Positions 10,187 through 19,367 of a stretch of DNA of 64,000 nucleotides are shown piece after piece. This stretch comes from Bog-756 sp963830165 (lineage in GTDB: Bacteria; Actinomycetota; Acidimicrobiia; Acidimicrobiales; RAAP-2): assembly GCA_963830165.1 (NCBI GenBank), contig CAWHKZ010000005.1, positions 62,001-126,000 on the forward strand, written 5' to 3'. The notes beneath the pieces were generated by a model. It searched no databases. It saw nothing but the letters and a program-made list of their open reading frames with translations, and had not been told where the DNA came from. Position 1 is the stretch's first letter; each line of letters begins with the position of its first letter. A program made the position numbers and the translations under genes.

Positions 10187-11221
10187 TCAGCGGGTCGAGA
10201 CGAGGCGGAGATTGGGGTCCGCGCCCAGGTCGAGGCCGCTGCGGTCCCCCCGGGAGAGCCGCCAGTGGCCGGCGGCGGCCACCATGGCGGCGTTGTCGGT
10301 GCACAGCGCCCGGCTGGGCAGGAACGCCCCGATGCCGTCCTCGGCGCAGGCCTGCTCGACCCGGGCCCGCAGCAGCGAGTTGGCGGCCACCCCGCCGGCC
10401 AGGCAGAGGGCCCTCGCCCCCACGTCGGCGGCGGCCCGGCGGGCCCGGGTGACCAGGACGTCGACCACCGCCTCCTGGAACGAGGCGGCCACGTCGGCGG
10501 TGGCGGCGTCGGGCTCCTTGCGGACGCGGTTGACCACCGAGGTCTTCAGCCCGCTGAAGCTGAAGTCGTAGGCGTCGCCGGGCAGCGACCGCGGGAAGGC
10601 GTAGGCGGCGGGGTCACCCTCGGTCGAGATGCGGTCGATGGCCGGCCCCCCGGGGTAGCCGAGGCCGATGAACCGGGCCACCTTGTCGAAGGCCTCGCCG
10701 GCGGCGTCGTCGATGGTGCCCCCCAGCAGGCGGTACTCGCCCGGGGCCGTGACCTCGATGAGCAGGGTGTGCCCACCGGACACCAGCAGCACCACCAGTG
10801 GCCAGCCCAGGTCGGGCTGCTCGAGCAGCGAGGCGAACAGGTGGGCCTCCAGGTGGTTGACCCCGACGAGGGGGACATCCCAGGCCATCGACAGCGCCTT
10901 GGCCTCGGCCACGCCCACCAGGAGCGAGCCGATGAGGCCCGGCCCGTGGGTCACGGCGATCCCGTCGATGCCGCGGCCCGTGTGGTCGGAGCCGGCCTGG
11001 GCCAGGGCGTCGGCCAGCACGGGGGTCAGCAGTTCCACGTGGGCCCGTCCGGCCAGCTCGGGCACGACCCCGCCGTAGCGGGCGTGCAGGTCGATCTGGC
11101 TGCTGACCACCGACGACACGATGGTGGTCCCGTCCTCGACCACGGCCGCGGCCGTCTCGTCGCAGGAGGTCTCGATGCCCAGCACCCGCGAGATGGTGCG
11201 GTCGTCGGCGGTGGCAGGCAC
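10187..11221 (-). CDS. tsaD: tRNA N6-adenosine threonylcarbamoyltransferase TsaD
   Basis: Transfers the threonylcarbamoyl group to A37 of ANN-decoding tRNAs (t6A), acting with TsaB and TsaE encoded just upstream. The 344 residues contain LGIETSCDETA at the N-terminus, the metal-binding HLEAH, LVSGGHT, and CLAGGVAANSLLR. I choose the GTG at 11221, where an AGGG site is correctly spaced; the longer open frame runs back into rimI. The order tsaE-tsaB-rimI-tsaD is conserved in actinobacteria. Confidence 0.96.
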   Translation of the reverse strand: MPATADDRTISRVLGIETSCDETAAAVVEDGTTIVSSVVSSQIDLHARYGGVVPELAGRAHVELLTPVLADALAQAGSDHTGRGIDGIAVTHGPGLIGSLLVGVAEAKALSMAWDVPLVGVNHLEAHLFASLLEQPDLGWPLVVLLVSGGHTLLIEVTAPGEYRLLGGTIDDAAGEAFDKVARFIGLGYPGGPAIDRISTEGDPAAYAFPRSLPGDAYDFSFSGLKTSVVNRVRKEPDAATADVAASFQEAVVDVLVTRARRAAADVGARALCLAGGVAANSLLRARVEQACAEDGIGAFLPSRALCTDNAAMVAAAGHWRLSRGDRSGLDLGADPNLRLVSTR

Positions 11222-11265
11222 GGCTCCGACCCTACCGAACCGACCGGAGCGGTCGTGCCGTACGT

Positions 11266-11808
11266 TCAGGCCCGGCGTTCGAGGTCGACCGTGGTGGCCA
11301 GCGACGCCCCGATCTCGGCCAGTCGTTCGGCGTAGGCGTCCGAGTCGATGTCCCGCACCCACATGATCAGTGCGTCGCCGTCGTGGTAGTAGTCCGGCCG
11401 CACCCCGACCGGGGCCAGGCCGAAGCGCCGATAGAGCGCGATGGCCGGCTCGTTGCGCACGGCCACCTCGAGGGTCAGGTGGGCCGAGCCCCGCGCCAGG
11501 GCCGTCTTGACCAGGTCGTAGAGGAGGACCGTGCCGATGCGCCGGCCCACCCAGTCCGGGGCCACGGCGATGTTGTTGACGTGGGCCTCGTCGTCGATGG
11601 ACATCTGCCCGGCGTAGCCGACCAGCTCGGTCTCGATCCAGGCGGTCCGGTACGCCCGGGAGGTGCGTTGGGCCAGCTCGCCCTCGAACAGCCGGCGCGA
11701 CCACGGCTCGTCGAAGACCCGGTCCTCGATGCGCAGCACCGCCTTCAGGTCACGCGTCCGCATCGGGGCCACCACCACCTCGAGGCGCTCCCCGGGGACC
11801 ACCGTCAC
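11266..11808 (-). CDS. rimI: Ribosomal-protein-alanine N-acetyltransferase RimI
   Basis: GNAT acetyltransferase that acetylates the N-terminal alanine of S18 in E. coli. The 180 residues contain the acetyl-CoA loop as VGRRIGTVLLYDLV and the family ending LYRRFGLAPVGVRPDYY. The GTG at 11808 overlaps the tsaB stop by four bases (GTGA). It is about 30 residues longer than E. coli RimI because of a C-terminal extension. S18 itself is not in this window. Confidence 0.93.
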   Translation of the reverse strand: MTVVPGERLEVVVAPMRTRDLKAVLRIEDRVFDEPWSRRLFEGELAQRTSRAYRTAWIETELVGYAGQMSIDDEAHVNNIAVAPDWVGRRIGTVLLYDLVKTALARGSAHLTLEVAVRNEPAIALYRRFGLAPVGVRPDYYHDGDALIMWVRDIDSDAYAERLAEIGASLATTVDLERRA

Positions 11809-12590
11809 CGTCCGTCGGCGCCCGGGGGACGCACCGTGCGCTGCGGGGCGCGCTCCTCCCAGTTGATCTTGGCGTCGGCCGGCCGGCGGTAGTCCGGCAC
11901 CACGTCGCCCGGAGCCGACGGCGACGCCCCCCGGGCCAGACGGCGGGCGGCCAGGCGGGCCAGGACGGCCGGCGAGGGTGCGGCGACGGTCGCGGCCAGC
12001 CCGAGGTCGAGCCCGGGCCGCGAGGCCAGGAGCTCGAGGTAGCGCACCGCCCCGTCGCCCACCACCAGCACGGGGCCGGTACCGGCCAGGGCATCGCACC
12101 AGGCGGCCAGGTCGTCGGGGGGGAGTGCCCCCGCCCGGTGGGTCCGCACGGCGGCCGGTTCGGGTCCGTCCCCGGCTCCCCCGGTCGGGCCGAAGTCGTA
12201 GGCGGCGGCGAAGACCTCGCCCCGTCGGGCGTCCACCACGGCGACCACGTTCGCCGACCGGTCGCCGGGGGCCGCCTCGACGGCCCCGGCGGCCAGGACG
12301 TCGAGGCTCGACACCCCGAGCACGCCCACGCCGAGGGCCTGACCGAGGGCCTTGGCCGTGGCCACCCCCACCCGCAGGCCGGTGAAGAGCCCGGGGCCGA
12401 CGTCGACGGCCACGGTGTCCACGTCCTCCAGCGTGCACCCCGACAGGGCGCAGACCTCCTCGATGGCCGGGGCCAGCAGTTCGGCGTGGGCCCGGCCGCC
12501 GAGGTGGGACCGCTCGGCGACGCCCCCGTCGTCGCGCAGCAGGGCGGCGCCGACCAGGTCGGTGGCCGTCTCCAGGGCCAGCAGGGTCAT
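11805..12590 (-). CDS. tsaB: t6A biosynthesis protein TsaB
   Basis: Non-catalytic ASKHA-fold partner that bridges TsaD and TsaE in the t6A complex. The 261 residues start MTLLALETATDLVG and contain VDVGPGLFTGLRVGVATAKALGQAL, given here as VDVGPGLFTGLRVG and its following helix. The ATG overlaps the tsaE stop (ATGA), and its stop overlaps rimI. A Thr/Pro/Ala-rich C-terminus extends past the fold. Confidence 0.95.
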   Translation of the reverse strand: MTLLALETATDLVGAALLRDDGGVAERSHLGGRAHAELLAPAIEEVCALSGCTLEDVDTVAVDVGPGLFTGLRVGVATAKALGQALGVGVLGVSSLDVLAAGAVEAAPGDRSANVVAVVDARRGEVFAAAYDFGPTGGAGDGPEPAAVRTHRAGALPPDDLAAWCDALAGTGPVLVVGDGAVRYLELLASRPGLDLGLAATVAAPSPAVLARLAARRLARGASPSAPGDVVPDYRRPADAKINWEERAPQRTVRPPGADGR

Positions 12591-13099
12591 GCCGCCGCCC
12601 ACGGGGCGAGGGCACGGCGCAGGTCGTCCCACCGGTCGCCCCATGCCGTCCCGGCGGCGGTCACGGTGACCGTGCGACGCCCGTCGTCGTCGGGGTCGAC
12701 CTCGAGCAGGAGCGACAGGGCGCCGGCACCGAGCACCGGCTCGGCGGCGTCGCCCCATTCGACGAGGGCCACTCCGCCGTCCTCGACCAGCTGGCCGAGC
12801 CCGAGGTCGGCGATCTCCCCCAGGTGGTCGAGCCGGTAGACGTCGGCGTGCAGCAGGGTGCGCACCCCGGTCGGGCCCGGCGCCACCTCGTAGTGGCGGA
12901 CCAGGGTGAACGTCGGGCTGGTGACGGGCTCGTCGACCCCCAGCTCCCGGCCGAACCCCTGGGCGAACGTCGTCTTGCCGGCCCCCAGGTCCCCCGACAG
13001 CAGCAGCACGTCGCCGGGCAGGCACAACCGGGCGAGCCCGGCCGCCAGCGCCCGGGTGGCCTCGGCCGAGTCGGTGGCGAGCACCTCGGCCGTGGTCAC
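12587..13099 (-). CDS. tsaE: t6A biosynthesis ATPase TsaE
   Basis: P-loop ATPase that drives turnover of the TsaBD complex. The 170 residues contain the Walker A motif GDLGAGKTTF, SPTFTLV, and the HADVYRLD and VEWGD motifs typical of TsaE. The GTG at 13099 overlaps the upstream uracil-DNA glycosylase stop by four bases (GTGA), and its stop overlaps tsaB by four. The much longer open frame is a GC-driven extension antisense to no known gene. Confidence 0.95.
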   Translation of the reverse strand: MTTAEVLATDSAEATRALAAGLARLCLPGDVLLLSGDLGAGKTTFAQGFGRELGVDEPVTSPTFTLVRHYEVAPGPTGVRTLLHADVYRLDHLGEIADLGLGQLVEDGGVALVEWGDAAEPVLGAGALSLLLEVDPDDDGRRTVTVTAAGTAWGDRWDDLRRALAPWAAA

Positions 13100-13674
13100 G
13101 GCCGCGACCCGACCAGCTGCTTGGCCCGCACGAGGTCGGCCCGCATCTGGGCCAGCACCACCCCGCCGCCCCGCAGGGCGGCCGCCGGGTGGAAGGTGGG
13201 GACGAGCTGCGTCGACCCGAGCGGGTAGGCGCGGCCCCGGACCCTGGTGATGCCCTGGTCGGTGTCGAGCAGCAGCCTGGTGGCGAAGTTGCCCAGGGTC
13301 ACGACCACCTTGGGGGCGATGAGCGCCATCTGCTGCTCGAGGTACGGGCGGCAGGCGGCGATCTCGTCGGGCTTGGGATCGCGGTTCTCCGGCGGGCGGC
13401 ACTTGACCACGTTGGCGATGTAGACCGCCTCGCGGCCGATGCCGACCTCCTCGGCCAGCAGGCGGTCGAGGAGGCGGCCCGACCGGCCCACGAAGGGGAC
13501 ACCCTGGAGGTCCTCGTCCCGACCGGGGGCCTCGCCCACGAACATCAGGTCGGCGTCGGGGTCACCGGTGCCGAACACGACCTGGGTGCGGCCGGTCGCC
13601 AGCGGGCAGCGGGTACAGCCGGCCGCGGTGGCTGCGAGCTCGGCGAGTCGGGAACCGGAGGACATCCGCGGCAT
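13096..13674 (-). CDS. udg: Family 4 uracil-DNA glycosylase (Fe-S cluster type)
   Basis: Removes uracil from DNA at the start of base-excision repair. GEAPGRDEDLQGVPFVGRSG (motif 1), HPAA (motif 2) and four cysteines (CTRC, the Cys of VVKCRPPENRD, and Cys in AACRPYL) mark the [4Fe-4S] family 4 type. The start is uncertain: ATG 13674 is used, but 13665 and 13695 are also possible. It heads the coupled udg-tsaE-tsaB-rimI-tsaD run. Confidence 0.94.
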   Translation of the reverse strand: MPRMSSGSRLAELAATAAGCTRCPLATGRTQVVFGTGDPDADLMFVGEAPGRDEDLQGVPFVGRSGRLLDRLLAEEVGIGREAVYIANVVKCRPPENRDPKPDEIAACRPYLEQQMALIAPKVVVTLGNFATRLLLDTDQGITRVRGRAYPLGSTQLVPTFHPAAALRGGGVVLAQMRADLVRAKQLVGSRP

Positions 13675-13719
13675 CGTACCGCCCGGCCCCGGCACGGCCC
13701 GTCCGGGACCGGGACCCCG

Positions 13720-15090
13720 TCAGCGTGGACCGGAGCCGTCCAGCACCCGCGCCACCAGGTCCGGGAGGTCGCCGGCCACCAGGCCCGAACGGTGCCCGAG
13801 CGCCCCGGCCCGGCCGTGGATGTGGGCGCCCAGGGCGGCGGCCTCGAAGGGGGGCACGCCGCGGGCCACCAACGCGCCGATGACCCCGGACAGGACGTCG
13901 CCCGTACCTGCGGTGGCCAGCGCCGGCGTGCCCGCCATGGCCAGGAGGACCCGGCCGTCCGGATCGGCCACCGCGGTGGTCGGTCCCTTCAGGAGGGCGA
14001 TCGCCCCGGAGGCTGCGGCCAGCCGGCGGGCGGCCGCGATGCGGTCCGGACCGGGGGGCTCCCCGAGCAGCCGGGCGTACTCGCCGTCGTGGGGCGTGAG
14101 CACCACCGGGGCGCCGGCGGCGATCCCACCGTCGACCCGGCCGAGGGCGTTGAGCCCATCGGCGTCGACCACCACGGCCACGGGGGCGCCGGCCACCAGC
14201 GCCCGTACGTCGCCGTCCATCGACTCCGAGCGCCCGAGCCCGGGGCCCACCACGACGGCGTGGCAGCGGGCCGCCACCTCCAGCGCGGCCCCCGTCCACC
14301 CGGCGCCGGACAGGGCGACGCCCACGGCCTCGCCGGCCGGCAGGTTCCCCGGATCGCCGCCGGGCACGCCCAGGCGGACCATGCCCGCCCCGGTCCGGTA
14401 GGCGCCACGGGAGGCCAGCGCGGGGGCGCCGGTCATGCCGGGCGAGCCGGCCACCACCAGGACGGCGGCGTTCCACTTGTTCCCCCCGGTGGCCCGGGCC
14501 GGCACCAGGTCGGCCACGTCGTCGTCGTCCACCAGGTCGATCCCGTGCGCCGCCGTGGGCAGTCCGATGTCGACCACCCGCACCTCGCCGGCCAGCCGGG
14601 CCCCGTCCCCCTGGACCAGCCCGGGCTTGCGGGCCACGAAGGTCACGGTGGCGGTGGCCGCCAGCACCGTGCCACTGGCCTCACCGGTGTCGCCGGCCAC
14701 CCCGGAGGGGATGTCGACGGCCAGGACTGGGATACCCGGCGCCACCTGCGGCGCCCGGTAGGTACCGCGGAACCCGGTGCCGAAGGCGGCGTCGACCACC
14801 AGATCGGGCGCGGGCCCGTCGGCCCCGATCGGCCCGCTCACGTCGGGCGGGACGACGGTCACCCGGGCGCCCCGTCGGGCCAGCAGCGCCGCCGCCACCC
14901 GACCGTCGGCCCCGTTGTTGCCCTTGCCGCACACCAGCACCACCCGGCGCCCGTAGGCCCCGCCCATGAGGTCGACGGCCGCACGGGCCACCGCGGTGCC
15001 GGCCCGACCGACCAGCTCGTCGAGCGGCGTGGTCGCCGCGGCCAGGGCGTCGACCGCCTGCATCTCGGCGACGGTCAGGACCGGCTGCAC
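13720..15090 (-). CDS. nnr: Bifunctional NAD(P)H-hydrate epimerase / ADP- or ATP-dependent dehydratase
   Basis: Repairs damaged NAD(P)H hydrates. It has an N-terminal YjeF_N epimerase domain (about residues 1-205) with the GNNGADG loop. The C-terminal ribokinase-like dehydratase (about 215-456) has LTPHDGEYARLLG, LKGPTTAV and GTGDVLSG. The 456 residues correspond to the standard fused form. GTG start, one base after the acpS stop. Confidence 0.97.
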   Translation of the reverse strand: MQPVLTVAEMQAVDALAAATTPLDELVGRAGTAVARAAVDLMGGAYGRRVVLVCGKGNNGADGRVAAALLARRGARVTVVPPDVSGPIGADGPAPDLVVDAAFGTGFRGTYRAPQVAPGIPVLAVDIPSGVAGDTGEASGTVLAATATVTFVARKPGLVQGDGARLAGEVRVVDIGLPTAAHGIDLVDDDDVADLVPARATGGNKWNAAVLVVAGSPGMTGAPALASRGAYRTGAGMVRLGVPGGDPGNLPAGEAVGVALSGAGWTGAALEVAARCHAVVVGPGLGRSESMDGDVRALVAGAPVAVVVDADGLNALGRVDGGIAAGAPVVLTPHDGEYARLLGEPPGPDRIAAARRLAAASGAIALLKGPTTAVADPDGRVLLAMAGTPALATAGTGDVLSGVIGALVARGVPPFEAAALGAHIHGRAGALGHRSGLVAGDLPDLVARVLDGSGPR

Positions 15091-15091
15091 G

Positions 15092-15556
15092 TCATCCTGC
15101 CCCCGGCCCGTCGGCCACCACGGCGGCCATCGCCACCAGGTCGGTGTGGGTCAGCGACAGGTGCCAGCGCCCCACCCCGGCCGCCCGGGCGGCGTCGGCC
15201 GCCGCACCGTGGAGCACGACCCCGGGGGCGTCGAGCCCGTGCCGCACCACCTCGACGTCGTGGAACCCGAAGGCTCCGAGTCCCAGACCCAGCGCCTTCA
15301 GCACCGCCTCCTTGGTGGCGAAGCGGGTGGCCAGCCGGGGCACCGGGTCGGGGACCCGGGCGGCGTAGTCGCGCTCGCCGGGGGTGAACAGGCGGAGCAC
15401 CAATCCGGGCCGTCGCCCGACGACCGTCCGGAACCGGTCGATGTCCACGGCGTCGATGCCGATGCCGACCACACCGCCGGGGGTGCGCCCACCCACGTCG
15501 GCCGCCAGCGCGTCGGCCACCGCGGTGGCCAGGCCCTCCGCGTGGCCGTCGGTCAC
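15092..15556 (-). CDS. acpS: Holo-[acyl-carrier-protein] synthase
   Basis: Transfers 4'-phosphopantetheine from CoA to acyl carrier protein. VVGIGIDAVDIDRF carries the Mg-binding aspartate and RFATKEAVLKALG the catalytic Glu/Lys. The full open frame gives 154 residues from a GTG at 15556, but a second GTG at 15472 would give 126 residues, the normal AcpS length, so the N-terminal 28 residues may not be translated. It follows glmS by 19 bases. Confidence 0.95.
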   Translation of the reverse strand: MTDGHAEGLATAVADALAADVGGRTPGGVVGIGIDAVDIDRFRTVVGRRPGLVLRLFTPGERDYAARVPDPVPRLATRFATKEAVLKALGLGLGAFGFHDVEVVRHGLDAPGVVLHGAAADAARAAGVGRWHLSLTHTDLVAMAAVVADGPGAG

Positions 15557-15575
15557 GCGACGGGGGCCGGGCGGG

Positions 15576-17453
15576 TCATTCGACGGTCACCGTCTTGGCC
15601 AGGTTGCGGGGGCGGTCGACGTCGAGCCCGTGGAGCTTCGCCATCGAGTGGGCGAACATCTGCAGCGGCACCACGTCGATGACCGGTGCGAAGAGATGCT
15701 CGGTGGCCGGCACCCACAGCACGGCGTCGGCATGTCGGGCCGTCTCCTGGTCGCCGTCGTTGGCCACCACCACGACGGAGGCGCCGCGGCTCTTCACCTC
15801 GGCGATGTTGGCGATCACCTTCTCCCACACCGGGGTGCGGGTGGCCACGCACACGACCACCGTGCCCGGCTCGACCAGGGCGATGGGCCCGTGCTTGAGC
15901 TCGCCGGCCGGGAACCCCTCGGCCCGCAGGTAGGAGATCTCCTTCAGCTTCAGCGCGCCCTCGAGCGCCACCGGGAACCCGACGTGGCGGCCCAGGAAGA
16001 TGAACGACGGCGAGTCGCGGTACACACCGGCCACGGCGCGGACGGCGTCGAAGCGCTCCATGGCGGTCGCCACCTTGTCGGGCAGGGAGCCCATGGCGGC
16101 CAGCAGGCCACGGGCCTCGGCCGGCGAGAGCGTCTCGCGGACCTGGGCCAGGTAGAGGGCCAGGATCTCGAGGGCGGTGATCTGGGCCAGGTGGGTCTTG
16201 GTGGCGGCCACGCCGATCTCGGGTCCGGCCCGGGTGTAGAGCACGGCGTCGGCGGCGCGGGCCATCGACGAGTCGACCACGTTGGAGATGACCAGCACCT
16301 TGGCCCCGAGCCGCTTGGCCTCGCTGACGGCCTGCATGGTGTCGACGGTCTCGCCCGACTGGCTGACCCCGACGACCAGGGTGTGCTCGTCGACCACCGG
16401 GTTCCGGTACCGGAATTCGCTCGAGATGTCGATCTCGACGGGCAGGCGGGCCCAGTGCTCGATGGCGTACTTGGCCATGAGCCCGGCGTGGTAGCTCGAG
16501 CCGCAGGCCACCACGAAGACCTTGGTGATGGCCCGGAACTGCTCGTTCGTCAGGTGGACCTCGTCGAGCACCAGCGTGCCGTCGGGCAGCAGCCGGTCGA
16601 GCAGCGTGTCGGCCACGGCCTTGGGCTGCTCGTGCATCTCCTTGGACATGAAGTCGTCGTAGCCGTCCTTGCGGGCGGCGTCGAGGTCCCAGTCGACGTG
16701 CAGCGGCGCCGGCTCCACCGGGTCGCCGTCGAGCGTGGTGACCGCGATCGCCCCGGGCCGCAGTTCGGCCACCCGGTCGTCGTCGAGGACGAAGAAGTCG
16801 TGGGTCAGGCCGAGGATGGCGGGGACGTCGGAGGCCAGGAAGGCGCTCCCGTCGGTGATGCCCATGATCAGCGGCGACACCCGCCGGGCCCCCACGATCA
16901 CGTCGGGTTCCGAGGCGTGCACCACGGCCAGGGCGAAGGCGCCCCGCACCTCGGCCAGGGCGGCCCGCACGGCCCCGGCCAGGCCGTCGTCGGGGTGGGC
17001 GGCCAGGTGGGACTCGATGAGGTGGGCCAGGACCTCGGTGTCGGTCTCCGACTCGAGGTGGTGGCCGTCGGCGATGAGACGGTCGGACAGCTCGACGTGG
17101 TTCTCGATGATGCCGTTGTGCACCAGGGCCAGGCGGTCGTGGCAGTCGGTGTGCGGGTGGGCGTTGCCCTCGTTGGGACGCCCGTGGGTGGCCCACCGGG
17201 TGTGGCCGATACCGGCCGACGGACCGGCCGGGGCGAACTCGGTCCGCTTGGCCAGGTCGTCGAGCGAGCGCGTGCCGTTGGCGGCCCGGGCCCGCCACAG
17301 GTCGTCGGCGGGGTCGGGACCCACCAGCGCCAGGCCCGCCGAGTCGTACCCCCGGTACTCGAGGCGGGCCAGGCCCTCGACGAGCACGTCGAGCACCTCG
17401 TGCTCACCGCCGTCCGGCCCCGGTCCCCTCGTGATGCCGATGATGCCGCACAT
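15576..17453 (-). CDS. glmS: Glutamine--fructose-6-phosphate aminotransferase (isomerising)
   Basis: Makes glucosamine-6-phosphate for peptidoglycan. The 625 residues have Cys2 as the N-terminal nucleophile (MCGIIGI), GIGHTRWATHG and HNGIIEN of the class II amidotransferase. Two SIS domains follow, with CGSSYHAG, SQSGETVDT and the C-terminal DRPRNLAKTVTVE ending. It lies 48 bases downstream of glmM, so successive steps are encoded together. No glmS ribozyme was noticed in the 48-base gap. Confidence 0.99.
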   Translation of the reverse strand: MCGIIGITRGPGPDGGEHEVLDVLVEGLARLEYRGYDSAGLALVGPDPADDLWRARAANGTRSLDDLAKRTEFAPAGPSAGIGHTRWATHGRPNEGNAHPHTDCHDRLALVHNGIIENHVELSDRLIADGHHLESETDTEVLAHLIESHLAAHPDDGLAGAVRAALAEVRGAFALAVVHASEPDVIVGARRVSPLIMGITDGSAFLASDVPAILGLTHDFFVLDDDRVAELRPGAIAVTTLDGDPVEPAPLHVDWDLDAARKDGYDDFMSKEMHEQPKAVADTLLDRLLPDGTLVLDEVHLTNEQFRAITKVFVVACGSSYHAGLMAKYAIEHWARLPVEIDISSEFRYRNPVVDEHTLVVGVSQSGETVDTMQAVSEAKRLGAKVLVISNVVDSSMARAADAVLYTRAGPEIGVAATKTHLAQITALEILALYLAQVRETLSPAEARGLLAAMGSLPDKVATAMERFDAVRAVAGVYRDSPSFIFLGRHVGFPVALEGALKLKEISYLRAEGFPAGELKHGPIALVEPGTVVVCVATRTPVWEKVIANIAEVKSRGASVVVVANDGDQETARHADAVLWVPATEHLFAPVIDVVPLQMFAHSMAKLHGLDVDRPRNLAKTVTVE

Positions 17454-17501
17454 GGACGACCACGCTACCCGCCGGGGATCGTCCCCGAATAGCCCCGGTG
17501 G

Positions 17502-18926
17502 TCAGACGGCGGAGTCGAGCCCCTCGCCCAGCTCCTCGGCCACGGCCTCGGCCAGCGACTCGTCGTGGGCCCGGGCGGCCTCGAGCAGTTCGTGCTCGAT
17601 GAGGGCGTGGAGTCGCTTGGCAGTGGCCTCGGCCACCCCCGGAACGGTGCACTCGACCATCACCCGGACCACCGGCTCGGTGCCGCTCGGCCGCACCAGG
17701 ACCCGCCCGGTGTCACCCATGGCCTCGCGCTCCTGCTCGACGGCCATCGTGATGGCGGGCACGGTCGCATACAGCGAGGTGTCGACGCCGCGCACGTTGA
17801 CCAGGGTCTGGGGCACCGGCTCGATGAAGCCGTCGAGCAGCTCGACGAGGGAGCACCCCGAGCGGGCCATCAGGTCGGCCAGCACCAGGCCGGTCAACAG
17901 GCCGTCGCCCGTCGTGGCCAGGCGCCGGAAGATGATGTGCCCCGACTGCTCGCCCCCGAGCGAGAGGCCCTCCTTGTCGAGCGCGGCCAGCACGTGGCGG
18001 TCCCCGACGTCGGTCTCCTTGACCAGGATGCCCCGCTCCTCCATGGCCCGGCGGAAGCCCAGGTTCGTCATGACCGTCACCACCACGGTGTTGCCGGCCA
18101 GCTGGCCACGCTCGGCCAGGTCACGGGCGAACAGGGCCAGGAGCGAGTCGCCGTCGACCAGCGCCCCGGTCTCGTCGACGGCCAGCAGGCGATCGGCGTC
18201 GCCGTCGAGGGCGAGCCCGAGCGCGGCACTGTGGTCGACCACGGCGCCGGCCAGCAGCTCGGTGGCCGTCGAGCCGCACCCGGAATTGATGTTGGTGCCG
18301 TCGGGCTCGTCACCGATCGCCACCACCTCGGCGCCCAGCTGCTCGAACACCTCGGCGGCCAGCTCCGACGCGCTGCCGTTGGCACTGTCGATCACGACGC
18401 GCAGGCCGTCCAGTCGGCGGCCGTCGAGGGTGCCGGCCAGGTACTCCCCGTAGGCCGCACCGAGGTCGGGCTCGGTGCGGATGGTGCCCACGCCGTGGCC
18501 CTCGACGGGACGGGGGCCCTTGACCGCCGGGTCGAGCACGCGGTGGAGCTCGTCCTCGATGGCCTGCTCGAGCTCCTCGGTGAGCTTCACCCCGCCGGCG
18601 CCGAACAGCTTGATGCCGTTGTCGCCGAACGGGTTGTGGGAGGCCGAGATGACCACGGCCGGCAGGTCGCGGCGGGCCGACAGCCAGGCCAGGGCCGGGG
18701 TGGGGAGGACGCCGACGTCGACCACGTCGGCCCCTTCGCTGGCCAGGCCCGCCCCGAGGGCGGCCTGCAGCATGGGGCCGGACCGGCGGGTGTCGCGGCC
18801 GATCAGGAAGGTGGTGGCGGTGATGGTGCGGGCGACAGCGCGCCCGAGGGCGAGGACCAGCTCGGGGGTGAGCTCGGTGTTCGCACTGCCCCGTACCCCG
18901 TCCGTGCCGAACCAGGTTCGGGACAC
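17502..18926 (-). CDS. glmM: Phosphoglucosamine mutase
   Basis: Interconverts glucosamine-6-phosphate and glucosamine-1-phosphate. The 474 residues contain FGTDGVRG, the phosphoserine loop ISASHNPFGDNGIK, the metal loop DGDADR and the phosphate loop RPSGTEPVVRVMVE. It is slightly longer than usual through an acidic C-terminus. The GTG start is four bases after the rpsI stop, the common actinobacterial order rplM-rpsI-glmM. Confidence 0.99.
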   Translation of the reverse strand: MSRTWFGTDGVRGSANTELTPELVLALGRAVARTITATTFLIGRDTRRSGPMLQAALGAGLASEGADVVDVGVLPTPALAWLSARRDLPAVVISASHNPFGDNGIKLFGAGGVKLTEELEQAIEDELHRVLDPAVKGPRPVEGHGVGTIRTEPDLGAAYGEYLAGTLDGRRLDGLRVVIDSANGSASELAAEVFEQLGAEVVAIGDEPDGTNINSGCGSTATELLAGAVVDHSAALGLALDGDADRLLAVDETGALVDGDSLLALFARDLAERGQLAGNTVVVTVMTNLGFRRAMEERGILVKETDVGDRHVLAALDKEGLSLGGEQSGHIIFRRLATTGDGLLTGLVLADLMARSGCSLVELLDGFIEPVPQTLVNVRGVDTSLYATVPAITMAVEQEREAMGDTGRVLVRPSGTEPVVRVMVECTVPGVAEATAKRLHALIEHELLEAARAHDESLAEAVAEELGEGLDSAV

Positions 18927-18930
18927 CGGA

Positions 18931-19323
18931 CTACCGCTTCGAGTACTGCGGAGCCTTGCGGGCCTTCTTCAGGCCGTACTTCTTGGACTCCTTCTCCCGT
19001 GCGTCCCGGGTGAGGAAGCCCGCCTTCTTGAGCGCCCCGCGCAGCTCGGGGTCGAGCTCGCACAGGGCCCGGGCGATGCCGAGGCGGAAGGCGCCGGCCT
19101 GGCCGGAGACCCCGCCGCCGTCGATGGTGACGTCGATGTCCCACGACTCGGTCGTGTCGGTCAGCCGCAGGGGCTCGGTCACGATCATGCGGTGGGTGGC
19201 CGAGGTGAAGTACTCCTCGAACGTGTGGCCGTTGCAGGTGATGGCACCCTGGCCGGGACGGATGCGGACCCGCGCGACGGCCTGCTTGCGGCGGCCGGTG
19301 GTCTGGCAGATGGGGGCAGTCAC
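18931..19323 (-). CDS. rpsI: 30S ribosomal protein S9
   Basis: Small-subunit protein whose C-terminal tail reaches the P-site tRNA. The 130 residues have TTGRRKQAVARVRI, the GGGVSGQAGA loop, and the terminal KKARKAPQYSKR with the conserved final Lys-Arg. GTG start. It follows rplM by 44 bases and is probably co-transcribed from the promoter at 19959-19988. Confidence 0.99.
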   Translation of the reverse strand: MTAPICQTTGRRKQAVARVRIRPGQGAITCNGHTFEEYFTSATHRMIVTEPLRLTDTTESWDIDVTIDGGGVSGQAGAFRLGIARALCELDPELRGALKKAGFLTRDAREKESKKYGLKKARKAPQYSKR

Positions 19324-19367
19324 AGGTGGTTCCTTCGTTCCGTGCGTGATCGGATGGTCGTCGGGGC